Shown here: positions 10,056 through 20,985 of the stretch, one piece after another | How positions within the stretch are numbered: position 1 is the stretch's first letter | Layout of the letters: every line of letters begins with the position of its first letter | NCBI RefSeq assembly: GCF_029784165.1 | Contig: NC_073695.1 | Location: forward strand, 159,278,646 to 159,342,645 | Direction: 5' to 3' | DNA: 64,000 bases | From: Wyeomyia smithii | Lineage: Eukaryota > Arthropoda > Insecta > Diptera > Culicidae | Program-made: the position numbers and the translations under genes | The notes under the pieces: generated by a model | What the model was told of the DNA's origin: nothing | Database searches by the model: none | The model's input: only the letters and a program-made list of their open reading frames with translations

Positions 10056-12529
10056 TTTTTTTTTTTTCAAAGGTGGCGGGGAAATCTGCAAACAGACACC
10101 TGAGAAGAGAACTCAGGGTGTGGGGATGAGACTAGGGGAGAGATGCTGGGGTAGTTACACTCGCCCAGGCACCTACTGATCCCTGTCCCGACCCACTAAA
10201 ACCCCTCCAGTCTCCAGCCCTGGTCTTCCCGGAACGACGGTTAAGTATTACGTCGGGGAGTGGCTTTTGTGCGTGATGCACCCTCTTTACTCTTATAACC
10301 TCCTAGCTAACTACCTGGAGACTGGTAATTAGCTACCACTGGCGTGTTGGTGGTTGACCCGCCACACACGTTGCAGCTCCAGAACAATCTGAGAGGCGGC
10401 CGCACAGACCGCGTTCCAGATGTCCGGGTCGTCGCACATCCTCCGGACTAGATTGTCCGGAGTAGTGCCAGGCCCGCTCACAGCCATCATGTTGCTCCTC
10501 GCTCTTACGAAACGGGGGCATACGAAGAAGACATGCTCAGCAGTCTCCTCCTCCTCCACGCACTCGGGACACATGGGGGACACCGCGTGTCCGAACCTTT
10601 GCAGATATTGCCTGAAACAACCATGGCCTGACAGGATTTGTGTCAGGTGGAAGTTCACTTCACCATGTCGTCTCCCGACCCAGCCGGATATCTCCGGTAT
10701 GAGTCGGTGCGTCCATCTGCCCTTTGTGGAGTTGGACCATTCCCGCTGCCAGCGGAGCATCGAGAATGACCTTCTGGTACCTCGTATGCCCCTTGTGTCA
10801 CGTTGGTCGAAACACTCTCTGTCCTCCTTGATGGCGATGCTGATAGGCATCATGCCGGACAAGACACAGATTGCATCGTATGACACCGTACGATACGCAC
10901 TCGCAACTCTCAGGCACATGAGCCTGTAGGTGCTTTCCAGTTTACCACGGTAACTATTAGTACCTAGCGCTCTGGACCACACTGGCCCACCATACCTAAG
11001 TATGGACGAAACCACGCTGGCAAGAAGTCTTCGCTTGCTGCCATAAACCACTGAGCTATTGGACATCATACGAGATAGTGCTGCAATAGCCGATGAGGCC
11101 CTCTTACAGGCATAGTCGACGTGGCTCCCGAACGTGAGCTTGTCATCCACCATAACCCCCAAGAGCTTCAGGGATCGCTTCGAGGTGATGGTGCAGTCTC
11201 CGACTCTGACCACCGCCTGTTGCTCCGATTTACGGTTGTTCACAACCGTGACCTCCGTCTTATGATGCGCGAGCTCCAGTTTCCTGAAGCGCATCCAGTC
11301 CTCGACCTTGCGTATACAGTGCGCGGCCGTCAACTCGACCTCCTCGATAGACTCGCCGTAAACCTCCAGCGTTATGTCGTCTGCAAAGCCGACGATCACA
11401 ACCCCTACAGGGAACTTGAGTTTCAACACTCCGTCATACATGACATTCCACAACACCGGGCTCAGGATAGAACCTTGCGGAACTCCTGCGGTAATTGGGA
11501 CGCACTTCTGACCCTCCTCCGTGTCGTAAACAAGTATTCGATTCTGGAAATAATTTTCCAGAATCTTGTACAGCGACACCGGTACATGGATGCTCCTGAG
11601 CGCGAGCGCTATGGAGTCCCAACTGGCACTATTGAACGCATTCTTCACGTCGAGCGTGACGATTGCGCAGTAGCGTATTCCCCTTCTCTTGCGCTGGATT
11701 GCTACCTCCGCCGTCTTGATGACGGAAGAGATTGCGTCCAGCGTGAACCCGTCCTTCCGGAAGCCGAACTGGTTACTTGCCAGACCGTGTACACCCTCCG
11801 TGTACCTCACCAGTCTGTTGAGGATGATCCTCTCAAGCACCTTCCCCGCGGTGTCCAGCAGGCAGATAGGCCTATATGCCGATGGGTCCCCTGGCGGTTT
11901 CCCAGCCTTCGGCAATAAGACCAGTCTCTGCCGCTTCCACCTGTCCGCAAAGAGACAGTCATCCAGGCACCTCTGCATGACTACTTGAAACAGCCCGGGG
12001 GCCGTTTTTATCGCCAGCCTGATCGCCAGGTTAGGGATACCATCCGGTCCCGGTGCCTTGCTCACCTTTAGGGATTTGGCGATCACGATGAGTTCCTCAT
12101 TCGTAACCCTTGCCTCCTCCCCTGCCTCGACACGGCTGTCGTCGCTCACGGATTGGATGCTCGGCAGGTTGGCCGACCATCTCTGGTCTATGTCTGAGAT
12201 ACTGGAACGTCGGACGTGAGACTCGACCGCCGGAGGCCAAGGACTTGGCTCGTGGCGTGGAAAGAGTCCCTCGATGATACGCTCCAGCATCGCTGGTGAT
12301 CACTCTGCAGGCGCCAGCGCGCCTTTAGTCTTGGCCATTACGATCCTGTAGGCGTCACCCCACGGATTTGTATTGGCACTCGCACATAGCCTATCGAAGC
12401 AGGCCCTCTTGCTGGCCTTTATCGCACTCTTTAGCATCGATCTTGCCGAACTGAATGCTGCGCGGCGCTCTGTCCTCTGTTCTTCGTTTCGCGCACGCTG
12501 CATCCTCCGTCTTGCACGGAGGCACGCAC
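10056..12529 (-). mobile_element. 5'-truncated R1-clade non-LTR retrotransposon
   Basis: A minus-strand element with a 3' poly(A) tail (13 T on the plus strand at 10055-10067), a 3' UTR (10068-10328) and ORF2 coding upstream. It is truncated between the endonuclease and RT domains at 12529, where the reading frame passes straight into target DNA. It sits inside a family X repeat, between two copies of a 157-bp stretch of that target. Confidence 0.85.
10329..12529 (-). pseudogene. R1-clade ORF2 reverse transcriptase, 5'-truncated with one in-frame stop
   Basis: The downstream part alone is a 653-residue frame (12290-10329). It contains KAPGPDGIP (about residues 79-86), AYRPICLLDTAGKVLERII, TLDVKNAFN with catalytic Asp near 214, AGVPQGSILSPVLW near 268-281, catalytic GFADD near 301-305, and a C-terminal cysteine/histidine motif CPECVEEEETAEHVFFVC typical of the R1 group. 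Upstream, in the same frame, is an Arg/Lys-rich linker (NPWGDAYRIVMAKTKG), separated by a TGA at 12302-12300. The endonuclease domain and ORF1 are missing. The long intact stretch suggests a fairly young insertion. It cannot move without help. Confidence 0.85.
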
Positions 12530-12686
12530 TCCACATTAAGTGTTTCGCAGAAAAAATCACAGGAGGGTTGTGTGCAAAGCCACGACCGCAAGGTTGAAGT
12601 AGAATACTTTTACACAGCTCTACTTACGGTTGTACATTAACCTACGGCCGGGCGAATCGGTTCGCGCCGCTTTTCGCGTTTAGCCT
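12530..12686. repeat. Right copy of the long flanking duplication of the R1-like element
   Basis: Matches 9898-10055 over its whole length with a few substitutions (for example GGTTGAAG versus GGTTTAAG). After 12686 the family X sequence simply continues (GGCAGAGGCC), so this copy plus its right flank represents the original target. Confidence 0.75.
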
Positions 12687-12790
12687 GGCAGAGGCCTAAT
12701 GCGCACCGCCAGCACAATAGAAAGGTGTTTTCACAATGAACATTAGACACGGCTTGACTGGAGTAAGGCTACTGACATACTGAGGTGTCA
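12553..12790. repeat. Family X copy 1 (fragment)
   Basis: Starts with AAATCACAGGAGGG and runs through the module CTCTACTTACGG...GCGCCGCTTTTCGCG that recurs in the other X copies. Similarity is lost near 12770-12790. Its left portion is duplicated at 9923-10055 on the other side of the R1-like element. Confidence 0.7.
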
Positions 12791-12997
12791 AATGAAGCGA
12801 AGCGTTGCGTCGCAAATGCGTTGTGTTGTCATATTCCTAGATTCCAGTAGCGGTTTTGTTTGAAGGAAATATGAATTCGTCCAATGAAGATTTTTTTGCT
12901 TCTTCAAGCACGGTAAATTACGTTTTTAGTAAACATAGGTTTTTTATGAAATAAAATAATATTACTGAAGTGAATTGCGCTACAGACGTAGTAAAAA
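12791..12997. other. Non-coding spacer between X copies
   Basis: No ORF or recognised repeat; AT-rich. Confidence 0.4.
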
Positions 12998-13796
12998 AAA
13001 TCACAGGAGATTTGAGTGCAAAGCCACGACCGCGAGGTTGAAGTAGAATACTTTTACACAGCTCTACTTACGGCTGCACATTAACCTACGACCGGGCGAA
13101 ACGGTTCACACCGCTTTTCGCGTTTAGCCTGGCAGAGGCCTAATGTGCACGGCCAACACAATAGAAAGGTGTTTTCACATTGAAAATTAGACACGGCTTT
13201 ACTGGAGTAAGTGTTGGCAAATGCATTTACCGCTAATACCGCCGCTATCGTACGAAAGCGCTTCGTTTCATGTGGGGAATAATATCAACAACGAAAAATG
13301 ACGCGCGTCTAAGCACACCCGAACTGCTTCGCCATGCCGCTTCCATTTACTTCCTTATAACATCCGCCTCATGGAAGTACCGGCTGCACCTACCGCTGAG
13401 GCTGTTACCATACTGCTACTGGTACCCAAAACTATTAACAATTGTTCAATTCCATATCGGATATAATACAATCGCAGCTCTGTAATATTACTGACAGTAA
13501 TATTCTTCTGAACAAAATGATCCAACTTTTCCATTAGAGGAAGTGCCGGCCGATGTACGGCAAAAATCTCGCCCGATCGCTCACGTTGGCGTTCGTTCTC
13601 AGGCAGAGGCCTGAGACGTGATGACCAACCACAGGGCAAGTGATTTGTTTAATTTGAAGGCAGCCATAGGCGCAACCCGCTGATAAATTCTGTTACCGCT
13701 GAGTGCTGATATCTGCTGCTGCTGCTGTCAACGTTGTGGACGGTCCATCCAGCTCACCTTCCGAATAATGAATGTAGCTAGTTTTCCCAGAAACAC

Positions 13797-13812
13797 TCTT
13801 TTATAGCCGAAG
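13797..13812 (-). promoter_or_regulatory. TATA-type (B) promoter-like motif in X
   Basis: On the minus strand it reads CGGCTATAAAAGAGTG. It is followed by a conserved leader with CAGCAG repeats. Near-identical motifs are at 16438 and 21999, always at the same place in the X unit. Confidence 0.4.
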
Positions 13813-14277
13813 GGTGCTACGTAATAGGCCACGCCCTATCAGTTCAATTGTTCCATCCCCTAATGTTCTTCAGACAAATTATTCCACAATTCGCATTTGA
13901 TTTTTGTATCCAGCGAATAAACACCGATGGTGCTCTCACACACGCAACGGTTTTAACCCGTATCTTATTGTGGTTTGTAACATCAAGCGATTTCGTTTGC
14001 TCATTGTTGCGTGTTGCATCATGTTGCAACTTGGCAGCTGGCAGACGACGAAATTCTGTTTATGCTGATTGATTGAATCGACTTCATATTAGCTCTGCAT
14101 AGTCGAACTAACTGCTTTTGTGAATGCGTTCCAACAGGGCAGTTTATTATTCAATGTCGGTTATGCTGATCGCAGCCTTTGCGCTCCCCTCACAGTGGGG
14201 GGTTTACTAAATAAAGTAAAAATTAGACAACTACAACAGAATTTGATTGCATCCCGCACAGAATGTCTGCTTGTGTT

Positions 14278-16134
14278 CAGGGCCGGCGTTTCATGTGGGT
14301 AGTATGGGTAGTAGTACCCACTCGGAAAATATCCATGTGGGTACATACCCACACGGAACTATCGGTCAAAATAAAAAAAAAAGTAATGTTGTGAGCGACA
14401 GATTTTTCGATGGATATTGTTGAGCGAGAGGTTATAAATCTACAGATTTATGTACAGTTGTAAAGTTTCTTAGGGAAAAGGATTATTTTTTCAATTGTTT
14501 CATTTACGATAGAGAATTTTATTTACTATAGAGTTCTAAATTTATTTACGATAGAGTTCTGAAGACAAACAATGTTTTCTCGTGAAAATCTCCCATGTTA
14601 AATTTGAGCTCAACCGGACTTCAGAGAGTAGAGCCTCAAAACGGTCAAAGTTCCAGTTTTTTGATCTTTTGTTTTTCTGATGTAGCTCGAGTCTCCCAAC
14701 GCAAAAGTTTTCATGTCCCTGATTTTTTTTTATTTTCAAACAATTTTTTATGAAATAGCATCAGATCTCGATATTTCATGCATTTCTAAGAGATTTACTA
14801 TGAAAAAAAAATCGATTTCGGAAACTTCAAGAACTACTCTTGTGCATTTTTAGGTTGGTCAAAAATGTACGACTTTCACGACTGTAAGTGAAACCTCATC
14901 AGAAGTCCGAAGACAAAATTGTTAAGCCCCAACTTTCGCATTAGAAAAATGCTCTAAAAAGTCGATATCGCCCTGACAAAACTACCCACGAGCATCAATC
15001 ACAGTAGCCCATGAGTCAACAGAAAAAAAATGACTCGAACTCTAACCGTAATGGTGTAAACAGTGAAGCTACTCCGTTGAGAAGTGTGCGCGATCAAAGA
15101 ACCCGCCGCGGCGAAAATGGACATCGTAAGAAAAAGGGACACCGGTTATGCTTGTTCCGGTATCTACAACATCTACTGTTGGACTACAATCAGAGCATCG
15201 AAAGAAAGACCGGTTCCGTACGGCCGACGACCCTGAGTGACAAGAGACTCCAAAGAATGCTGAAGAGGAAGACCGAGGGAAAAGTGGCTACATCGCTGCG
15301 TACGCTTGATCGGGAGGTCGGTGCAACCGGCCAAACAGTGGAAAAGTACCTGGCGAACATGGACATCAGGAAGCGGCAGTCCCGTCCATTGGTCTCGGAG
15401 CTGAAGGCAATGACGCAGTGTCAGCTGCTGAATAAGATGGTCGAGTCGATTTCTCCGGCAAATCGCGACGTGATGGTAGCGGTGGCCGCCGAGACCTATC
15501 TCACCCTGGATGGCAACGACTGGCAGCGAGAAGCTCCATAACGTTGAAGGGGTGAAGCGGCTGAAAATCGATGCGGTACCCAGGTCGGCCAACCCACCCA
15601 ACGCTCTTCAGCTGCGTCCCATCCAGAGTTTCTAAGCAAACCAGAAGCGTAAGACTAACTCCAACAATTTTGACGCGAAAATTGAGGAGGAATTGATAAA
15701 TAAAACGAAAAAAGAATTCAAAAACATGCCTACACGCATGTTTTCGTCCACCATGACGAATGTTCAGGTAAACTCCCGGAAAGCCACTTGCAAGGGCGTG
15801 GAATTGCTTTTGCAAGTTAGGCTTCCTTGGGAAATTCATTACCTTCCTTGGGAAATTCATTAAAATTAATTATCTGTCTTGGTTTTTTTCTATCACCATC
15901 CGAAAAAAGTCCATGTTTTTAATGCAAACATTACTACTGAACGAAATTCTAAAATCTAATTTCTCTGCAACATTGGCACCCCATTGTTGATGCACTTTCG
16001 ATTTTTCCTAAAATTATGTTCAGGTATCAGTAGGTCGCACTAACCAGACCCCCCCCCCCCGGCTACGCCTTTGTCACCCATGAACCTTTCCTATTACCTT
16101 ACTACCCACTCGGGAAAATAAGGTGACGCCGGCC
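14278..16134. mobile_element. hAT-like or composite DNA element inserted in X, with a Tc1/mariner-type transposase relic
   Basis: The left end starts CAGGGCCGGCGT and the right end carries the inverted ACGCCGGCC. Both subterminal regions contain GTGGGTAGTA/TACTACCCAC. Comparison with the uninterrupted X copy at about 50660-50950 shows the X sequence broken at GTCTGCTTGTGTT on the left and resuming at AAGGCATTTTGAT on the right, with some target sequence lost. Inside is a decayed D37-type transposase relic, itself probably a nested element. Confidence 0.55.
15011..15863 (+). pseudogene. Tc1/mariner-superfamily (D37-type) transposase relic
   Basis: The N-terminal part (15011-15541) is open for 176 codons. 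It shows a helix-turn-helix-like region (ending TVEKYLANMD) and the segment ETYLTLDGNDWQ that normally follows the first catalytic Asp. Here the residues before ETY are Ala-Ala instead of the usual Asp-Asp. The C-terminal part lies in another frame from 15576: VPRSANPPNALQLRPIQ corresponds to the CPELRPIE block, with Gln for the catalytic Glu and a TAA where FWA is usual. It then reads NNFDAKIEEELINK. The central block with the second Asp is missing. So one or more internal deletions, a frameshift and loss of two catalytic positions are visible. Confidence 0.65.
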
Positions 16135-16437
16135 TTCAATAAGGCATTTTGATGTTCGAAATTGGATTTTCTGATGGCAATCTTCATGCTGCCCCAACAC
16201 GGGGGGAATAATGGCAGTCTGGCGACACATGCTGAGAAGAACCGCGCTGCTCCTGAGACGTGATGACCAACCACAGGGCAAGTGATTTGTTTAATTTGAA
16301 GGCAACCACAGGCGCAACCCGCTGCTATGGTCTGTTACTGCTGAGTGCCGATATCTGCTGTTACTGCTGTCAACGTTGTGGACGGTCCATCCAGTTCACC
16401 TTCCGACTAATGAATGTAGCTAGTTTTCCCAGAAACA

Positions 16438-16453
16438 CTCTTTTATAGCCGAA
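16438..16453 (-). promoter_or_regulatory. TATA-type (B) promoter-like motif in X
   Basis: Same CGGCTATAAAAGAGTG motif on the minus strand as at 13797, in the second half of X copy 2. Confidence 0.4.
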
Positions 16454-16799
16454 GGGTGCTACGTAATAGGCCACGCCCTATCAGTTCAGTTGTTTCATTC
16501 CTTAATGTTCTTCAGACAAATTATTCCACAATTCGTATTTGATTTTTGTATCCAGCGAATAAACACCGATGGTGCTCTCACACACACAACGGTTTTAACC
16601 CGTATCTTATTGCGGTTTGTAACACCAAGCGATTTCGTTTGCTCGTTGTTGCGTGTTGCAACTTGGCAGCTGGGAGACGACGAAATTCTATTTATGCTGA
16701 TTGATTGAATCGACTTCATATTAGCTCTGCATAGTCGAACTAACTGCTTTTGTGAATGAGTTCTAACAGGGCAGTTTATTATTCAATGTCGGTTATGCT

Positions 16800-17300
16800 G
16801 ATCGCAGCCTTTGCGATGCCCCTACAGTGGGGGGTTTACTAAATAAAGTGAAAATTAGACAACTACAACAGAATTTGATTGCATCCCGCACAGAATGTCT
16901 GATTGTGTTGATGCCAGAAAATTATTAACCTTCAATTATTTTTTATTTGCCTTGAAAAAAAAGCATTTTGCGGTTCTAAATCGGTTGCTAATTACAACCT
17001 TTGAGCTGCCCTAACATTGGGGGAACTAAGATACACGGACAACATGCACTGTGGAAGCTATTTTACATTCAGTAAATTCGACGGGTGCGACAGATTTAAA
17101 TTGCTAGGATGCAACACAGAATGCTTGCTTGCGTTGACAAAAATTATTAACTTTCAATGACTTGTTTATTTTCCTTCAAAAAGGCATTTTGATTTCCAAA
17201 ATTGGATTTCCTGATGGCAATCTTCATGCTGCCCCAGCACGGGGGGAATAATGGCTGTCTGGCGACACACGCTGAGAAAAACCGCGCTGCTCCTGAGACG
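16800..17300 (-). repeat. Tandem stem-loop modules of family X
   Basis: Read on the minus strand, three related modules follow one another. Each has a GC hairpin (CCCCCCGTGTTGGGGC, CCCCCAATGTTAGGGC, CCCCCCACTGTAGGGGC), and two also carry a short hairpin of the TGCCTTTTTGAAGGCA type followed by AAATAAA. The same series occurs near 22330-22780 and 50580-51040, and partly at 20280-20480. The conserved features are hairpins rather than codons, which suggests structured RNA or DNA. Whether it is transcribed is unknown. Confidence 0.45.
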
Positions 17301-17395
17301 TGGTGACCAACCACAGGGCTAGTGCTGCTGCTAAGGAAGGACGACTGCTGTTGTCGCTGTCTAGAACTATTATGAGCGGCTCCGGCTGAAACAGG

Positions 17396-17486
17396 CTTTT
17401 ATATAGGCCAAATAGCATGTTTTCAATTGCAAGGTATATGGTCCTGTCGACCGTGCTTGGGAAGCAATCATATAACGACCAATCAG
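17396..17486 (-). promoter_or_regulatory. CCAAT plus TATA promoter-like cassette (type A) of family X
   Basis: A TATA box (minus strand TATATAAAAG) lies about 70 bp from a CCAAT motif in the palindromic context CGACCAATCAGAGGTCG. The cassette recurs at the same relative position in nearly all X copies. The short frame beginning MLFGLYKS overlaps the TATA box and is not a gene. Confidence 0.45.
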
Positions 17487-19182
17487 AGGTCGAATTTTTC
17501 GTTTTGACAAGGCTTGACTATTTTCAATAGTACAATAGTGTGTATAATGAAATTACAATTATCTGCATTTGGGAAGAATCTTAGAAGATTTTCCAATCTA
17601 TTGCTGCAAGAACGAAGGAAATCCATCGAATACTAACCGATTTATTAGCATTTGAAATTGGACATATTTTTCACTTTTTTCGGTTTTAGATTTTCATTTC
17701 ACATCCCTATGTAGCCGAACTTCCTGAGAGAAGTATTCTACTTCAAAAAATTGTTTTGAAATAACAGATCTCAACGTTTCATGCATTTTGCAAAATGCAT
17801 CTTGACAGTTTCATGTGCATTTTTTCATTGGTCATTCTGAGGCTCTTCTTCCCAAAGTCCGCTTGAAGTTTTGCCTGAGGACATTTTTCTAGAAGACAAA
17901 AACTCTATGCCCCAACTCTTAAGTGTAATGCATTTGATTGTCTGATAGCTACTACGTTTTATACAACGTATAATTTTCAATTGTGGTTTTCTAAATTCTT
18001 GAGAGACTGAAAATAGTTTTTAGAAAATATCCAAACATGTTTGCTTGATAACTCGCACGGGCATGCAATATCGCCAATTCGTAAATGAATCAAACGACAC
18101 AAAATGACAAAATGATATTGCGACATTCGCCGGCGATGATTACTGTTAGCTGCAACTGTTTATGTTCAGGTAATAGACGTTTCCCGTCGGACCTTACCGC
18201 CAATTTTTATATTTTTTCTTCGAAGTACTTTGCATTCAAAGATTAATATCGCTGAAATCATTTTTTTTTCCATGAGTATTAAATTTACTATAATTTTTTG
18301 AAAAGTTGAAAATGCATGAATGTTGAATATTTTTTTCACCTTGCATGAATGTTGAGTTGGAAAGTTTACGTTCTTGCAGCACTGCAAAATATTATTCACC
18401 CCAACTTTTTGGCAACATTGTCATTTTTGACATGTTGAAACCATCGTTTTATCTACTATGAAAAAACTTCTGCACGCAAATTTCAATAACACATTACCTG
18501 TCAAAATTCTTTCAGAACTGCACCGAAAAAGTCTCTCCACAACTCGTAAAATAACGAGACTAAAACTTAACTCTCGATTCGGAGGTATCCAGCATCCGTT
18601 CAGAAAGTTGCTGCTGCGACTGTATTTCCTCTTTTCAGAAAATGTTTCAAAAAAAGTGGCAAACTATCCTTGAATACTTTCAGCTTAAAACTAGGACGAA
18701 TTTAATGAAAACCTCGAGACACTAAATGTACCCCTCCATCAGTAGAATTCCCAATATAATTTGCCTCGCCAACCAAAGCGTAACTTTGTCGTTTTCCATC
18801 AACTATCATTCTATTTATCAGCCTCTGAACTGATAACACTAAATCCACCGTCGGCAATCAAATGTGCAAGTAGCTTGGCAAGATTCCTTACCTATGCTTG
18901 CTTCAATGCATGTATGCTCTTCAACCGATCGTCGATCATATTCCAGTTTCAGTTACATGCAAAAATTCTGTAAGGTTTGTAAAATTAGTTTGATAGAAAT
19001 GATTTTTAGTCGCAAAATAGTCAAATAATGCTTAGTCTGTTACCCAACTTAATGATGAAGACAGTATACTGTATGCCCCTAACAACTCGCAAGCCTACCT
19101 ACACATTTTACTAAAAAAAATAACGCAAACTTTAGTTACGGGATAACCTACAGAACGCATCAGCGGGGTAAGATTAGACCTG

Positions 19183-19311
19183 TGCGCCGACCATATCATC
19201 GGCGGCGGCGGCGAAGAAAACATTTTACTTCGGCGGCGACCGGCGTGACGGCGTTGGCATATATCGGCGGCGGTGGCGGCGGCGTGTATCGGCGTGACAC
19301 TAATTACCACT
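19183..19311. repeat. CGG/GGC-rich microsatellite region
   Basis: Imperfect CGG repeats with CGGCGTGAC interruptions, preceded by GACCTGTGCGCCG. A related CGG block bounded by the inverted GCGCACAGGAC is at 38287-38432, so both probably belong to one repeat family. Confidence 0.7.
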
Positions 19312-19353
19312 TATAATTGCGCATAATGTGTGCTTTGAGCTTTCATTTTCGGT

Positions 19354-19469
19354 TTTGCCTCTCTCCTAGAAAGGTATAGCAATCACTGGAAAAACCAAAG
19401 GTATAAAAGTGCTCCAAAGGGTCGAATCTCGTATATCAATCGACTTAGTTTGACGAGCTGAGCATTTTC

Positions 19470-19506
<37 letters not shown>

Positions 19507-20279
19507 AACGCTCTCCCAATCTCACTCGATTTTCTCAGAGATGGCTGGACCGATCTTCATGAAATTAATTGCAAATGAGAGGTCTAGTTGCCCCATAAAA
19601 CCCTATTGAATTTCATTGCAATCGGATTTTTAGTTCAGAGGTTATGTTTAAAAATGGGAAAGTCAAGAAACATCATTATCTCAGAAACTACTCAACCGAT
19701 TTCAACAAAATTGGTTTTAAATGAACGAGCTACTCAAAAAAAACCCTTAACTTTTGAGTTTCATGAAGATTGAACGTGTGGTTCAGAAGTTATTCAAAGA
19801 AACGTGTTCTGGAGAGTGTTTAATCTCACTCATGTTTCTCAGAGATGGCTGAACCGATTTCCACAAAATCAGTGTCATTTGGAAGGTCTAATTACCCCAT
19901 AAGACTCTATTGATTTTTTTTTTTTGCAATCGGACTATTACTTTGCCTGTTATGTTTAAAAATGTGAAATCCAGCTTTGAAAAGAAACATATTCCGAAGA
20001 CTACTTAAACTCACTCACTTTTCTCAGAGATGGCTGAACCGATTTCCACGAAATGAGTGTCAAATGAAAGGTCTAGCTGCCTCATAACACCCTATTGAGT
20101 TTCAATGTATTCGGTCTGTTACTTTGTCTGTAATGTATCAAAATATGAAAATCACGAAACTTCATTATCTCAGAAAGTACACAACCGATTTGAACAATAT
20201 TGGTATCAAATGAACGGGCTAGTTAAAGGTTAATTGATGAATTTATAGGGATTAAACACGTGGGTCAAAAATTGTGAAA
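19354..20279 (+). repeat. Family Z copy 1 (partial)
   Basis: Starts TCTCTCCTAGAAAGGTATAGC and is made of degenerate units of about 150 bp, each carrying CTCAGAGATGGCTGAACCGA or a variant (near 19538, 19678, 19842, 20023, 20170). It holds a GT microsatellite at 19474-19502. It ends abruptly where an X fragment begins at 20280. Confidence 0.7.
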
Positions 20280-20985
20280 AATGCACTGTGGAAGCTATTT
20301 TACATTCAGTAAATTCGACGGGTGCGACAGATTTAAATTGCTAGGATGCAACACAGAATGCTTGCTTGCGTTGACAAAAATTATTAACTTTCAATGACTT
20401 GTTTATTTGCCTTCAAAAAGGCATTTTGATTTCCAAAATTGGATTTCCTGATGGCAATCTTCATGCTGCCCCAACACGGGGGGAATAATGGCTGTCTGGC
20501 GACACACGCTGAGAAAAACCGCGCTGCTCCTGAGACGTGGTGACCAACCACAGGGCTAGTGCTGCTGCTAAGGAAGGACGACTGCTGTTGTCGCTGTCTA
20601 GAACTATTATGAGCGGCTCCGGCTGAAACAGGCTCTTATATAGGCCAAATAGCATGTTTTCAATTGCAAGGTATATGATCCTGTCGACCGTACTTGGGAA
20701 GCAAGCATATAACGACCAATCAGAGGTCGAATTTTTCGTTTTGACAAGGCTTGACTATTTTCAATAGTACAATAGTGTGAATAATAAAATTACAATTATC
20801 TTATTTTGGGAAGAATCTTAGAAGATTTTCCAATCTATTGCTGTAAGAACGAAGGAAATCCATCGAATACTAACCGATTTATTAGCATTTGAAATTGGAC
20901 ATATTTTTCACTTTTTTCGGTTTCAGATTTTCATTTCACATCCCTATGTAGCCGAACTTTCTGAGAGAAGTATTCTACTTCAAAA
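20280..20985. repeat. Family X fragment (right end only)
   Basis: Starts inside X at ATGCACTGTGGAAGC and runs to the standard right terminus TATTCTACTTCAAAA. It contains one stem-loop module and one promoter-like cassette. Confidence 0.7.
20634..20725 (-). promoter_or_regulatory. CCAAT plus TATA promoter-like cassette (type A)
   Basis: Minus-strand TATATAAGAGCC (20635-20646 on plus) with CCAAT at 20716-20720 in the palindrome CGACCAATCAGAGGTCG. Confidence 0.45.

Larger units (their letters stand above)
12998..17747. repeat. Family X copy 2, interrupted by a hAT-like element
   Basis: Begins AAATCACAGGAG and ends AGTATTCTACTTCAAAA. The 16-mer TTGAAGTAGAATACTT occurs near the left end and its reverse complement closes the right end. 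Inside are two TATA boxes of type B (minus strand), GC stem-loop modules, one type A promoter cassette, and an insertion at 14278-16134. No conserved protein is encoded. The same segments recur in other copies in the same order, so X is a real family, but I cannot assign it to a known class. Confidence 0.65.
17045..20279. repeat. Segmental duplication, copy A
   Basis: X tail plus the non-X sequence 17748-19020 plus the Z repeat are nearly identical to 22531-27322, in the same order. Relative to copy B this copy lacks 23409-23917 and 24933-26338 and has an extra segment 19021-19366 bounded by TAG microhomology. Confidence 0.8.

Noticed and set aside
10420..11918. Long plus-strand frames opposite the R1-like ORF2
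   Set aside because: Antisense shadows of a GC-rich reverse-transcriptase gene; they carry no domain.
13355..13639. Minus-strand frame containing PLPENERQRERSGEIFAV, shared with 21690-21899
   Set aside because: The two copies differ at about six amino-acid positions within roughly 45 codons, mostly by replacement changes, and both ends differ. No sign of protein-level constraint.
17224..17418. Recurrent minus-strand 64-codon frame beginning MLFGLYKSLFQPEPL (also 20461-20655, 22712-22906)
   Set aside because: Its start codon and first codons overlap the TATA box of the X cassette, so a transcript from that promoter could not include it. It recurs only because the DNA repeat does.
12998..17747. 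Family X as an endogenous viral sequence or LTR retrotransposon
   Set aside because: No viral or pol-like protein, no TG...CA long terminal repeats, no primer-binding site seen. Borders behave like a repeat family of unknown type.
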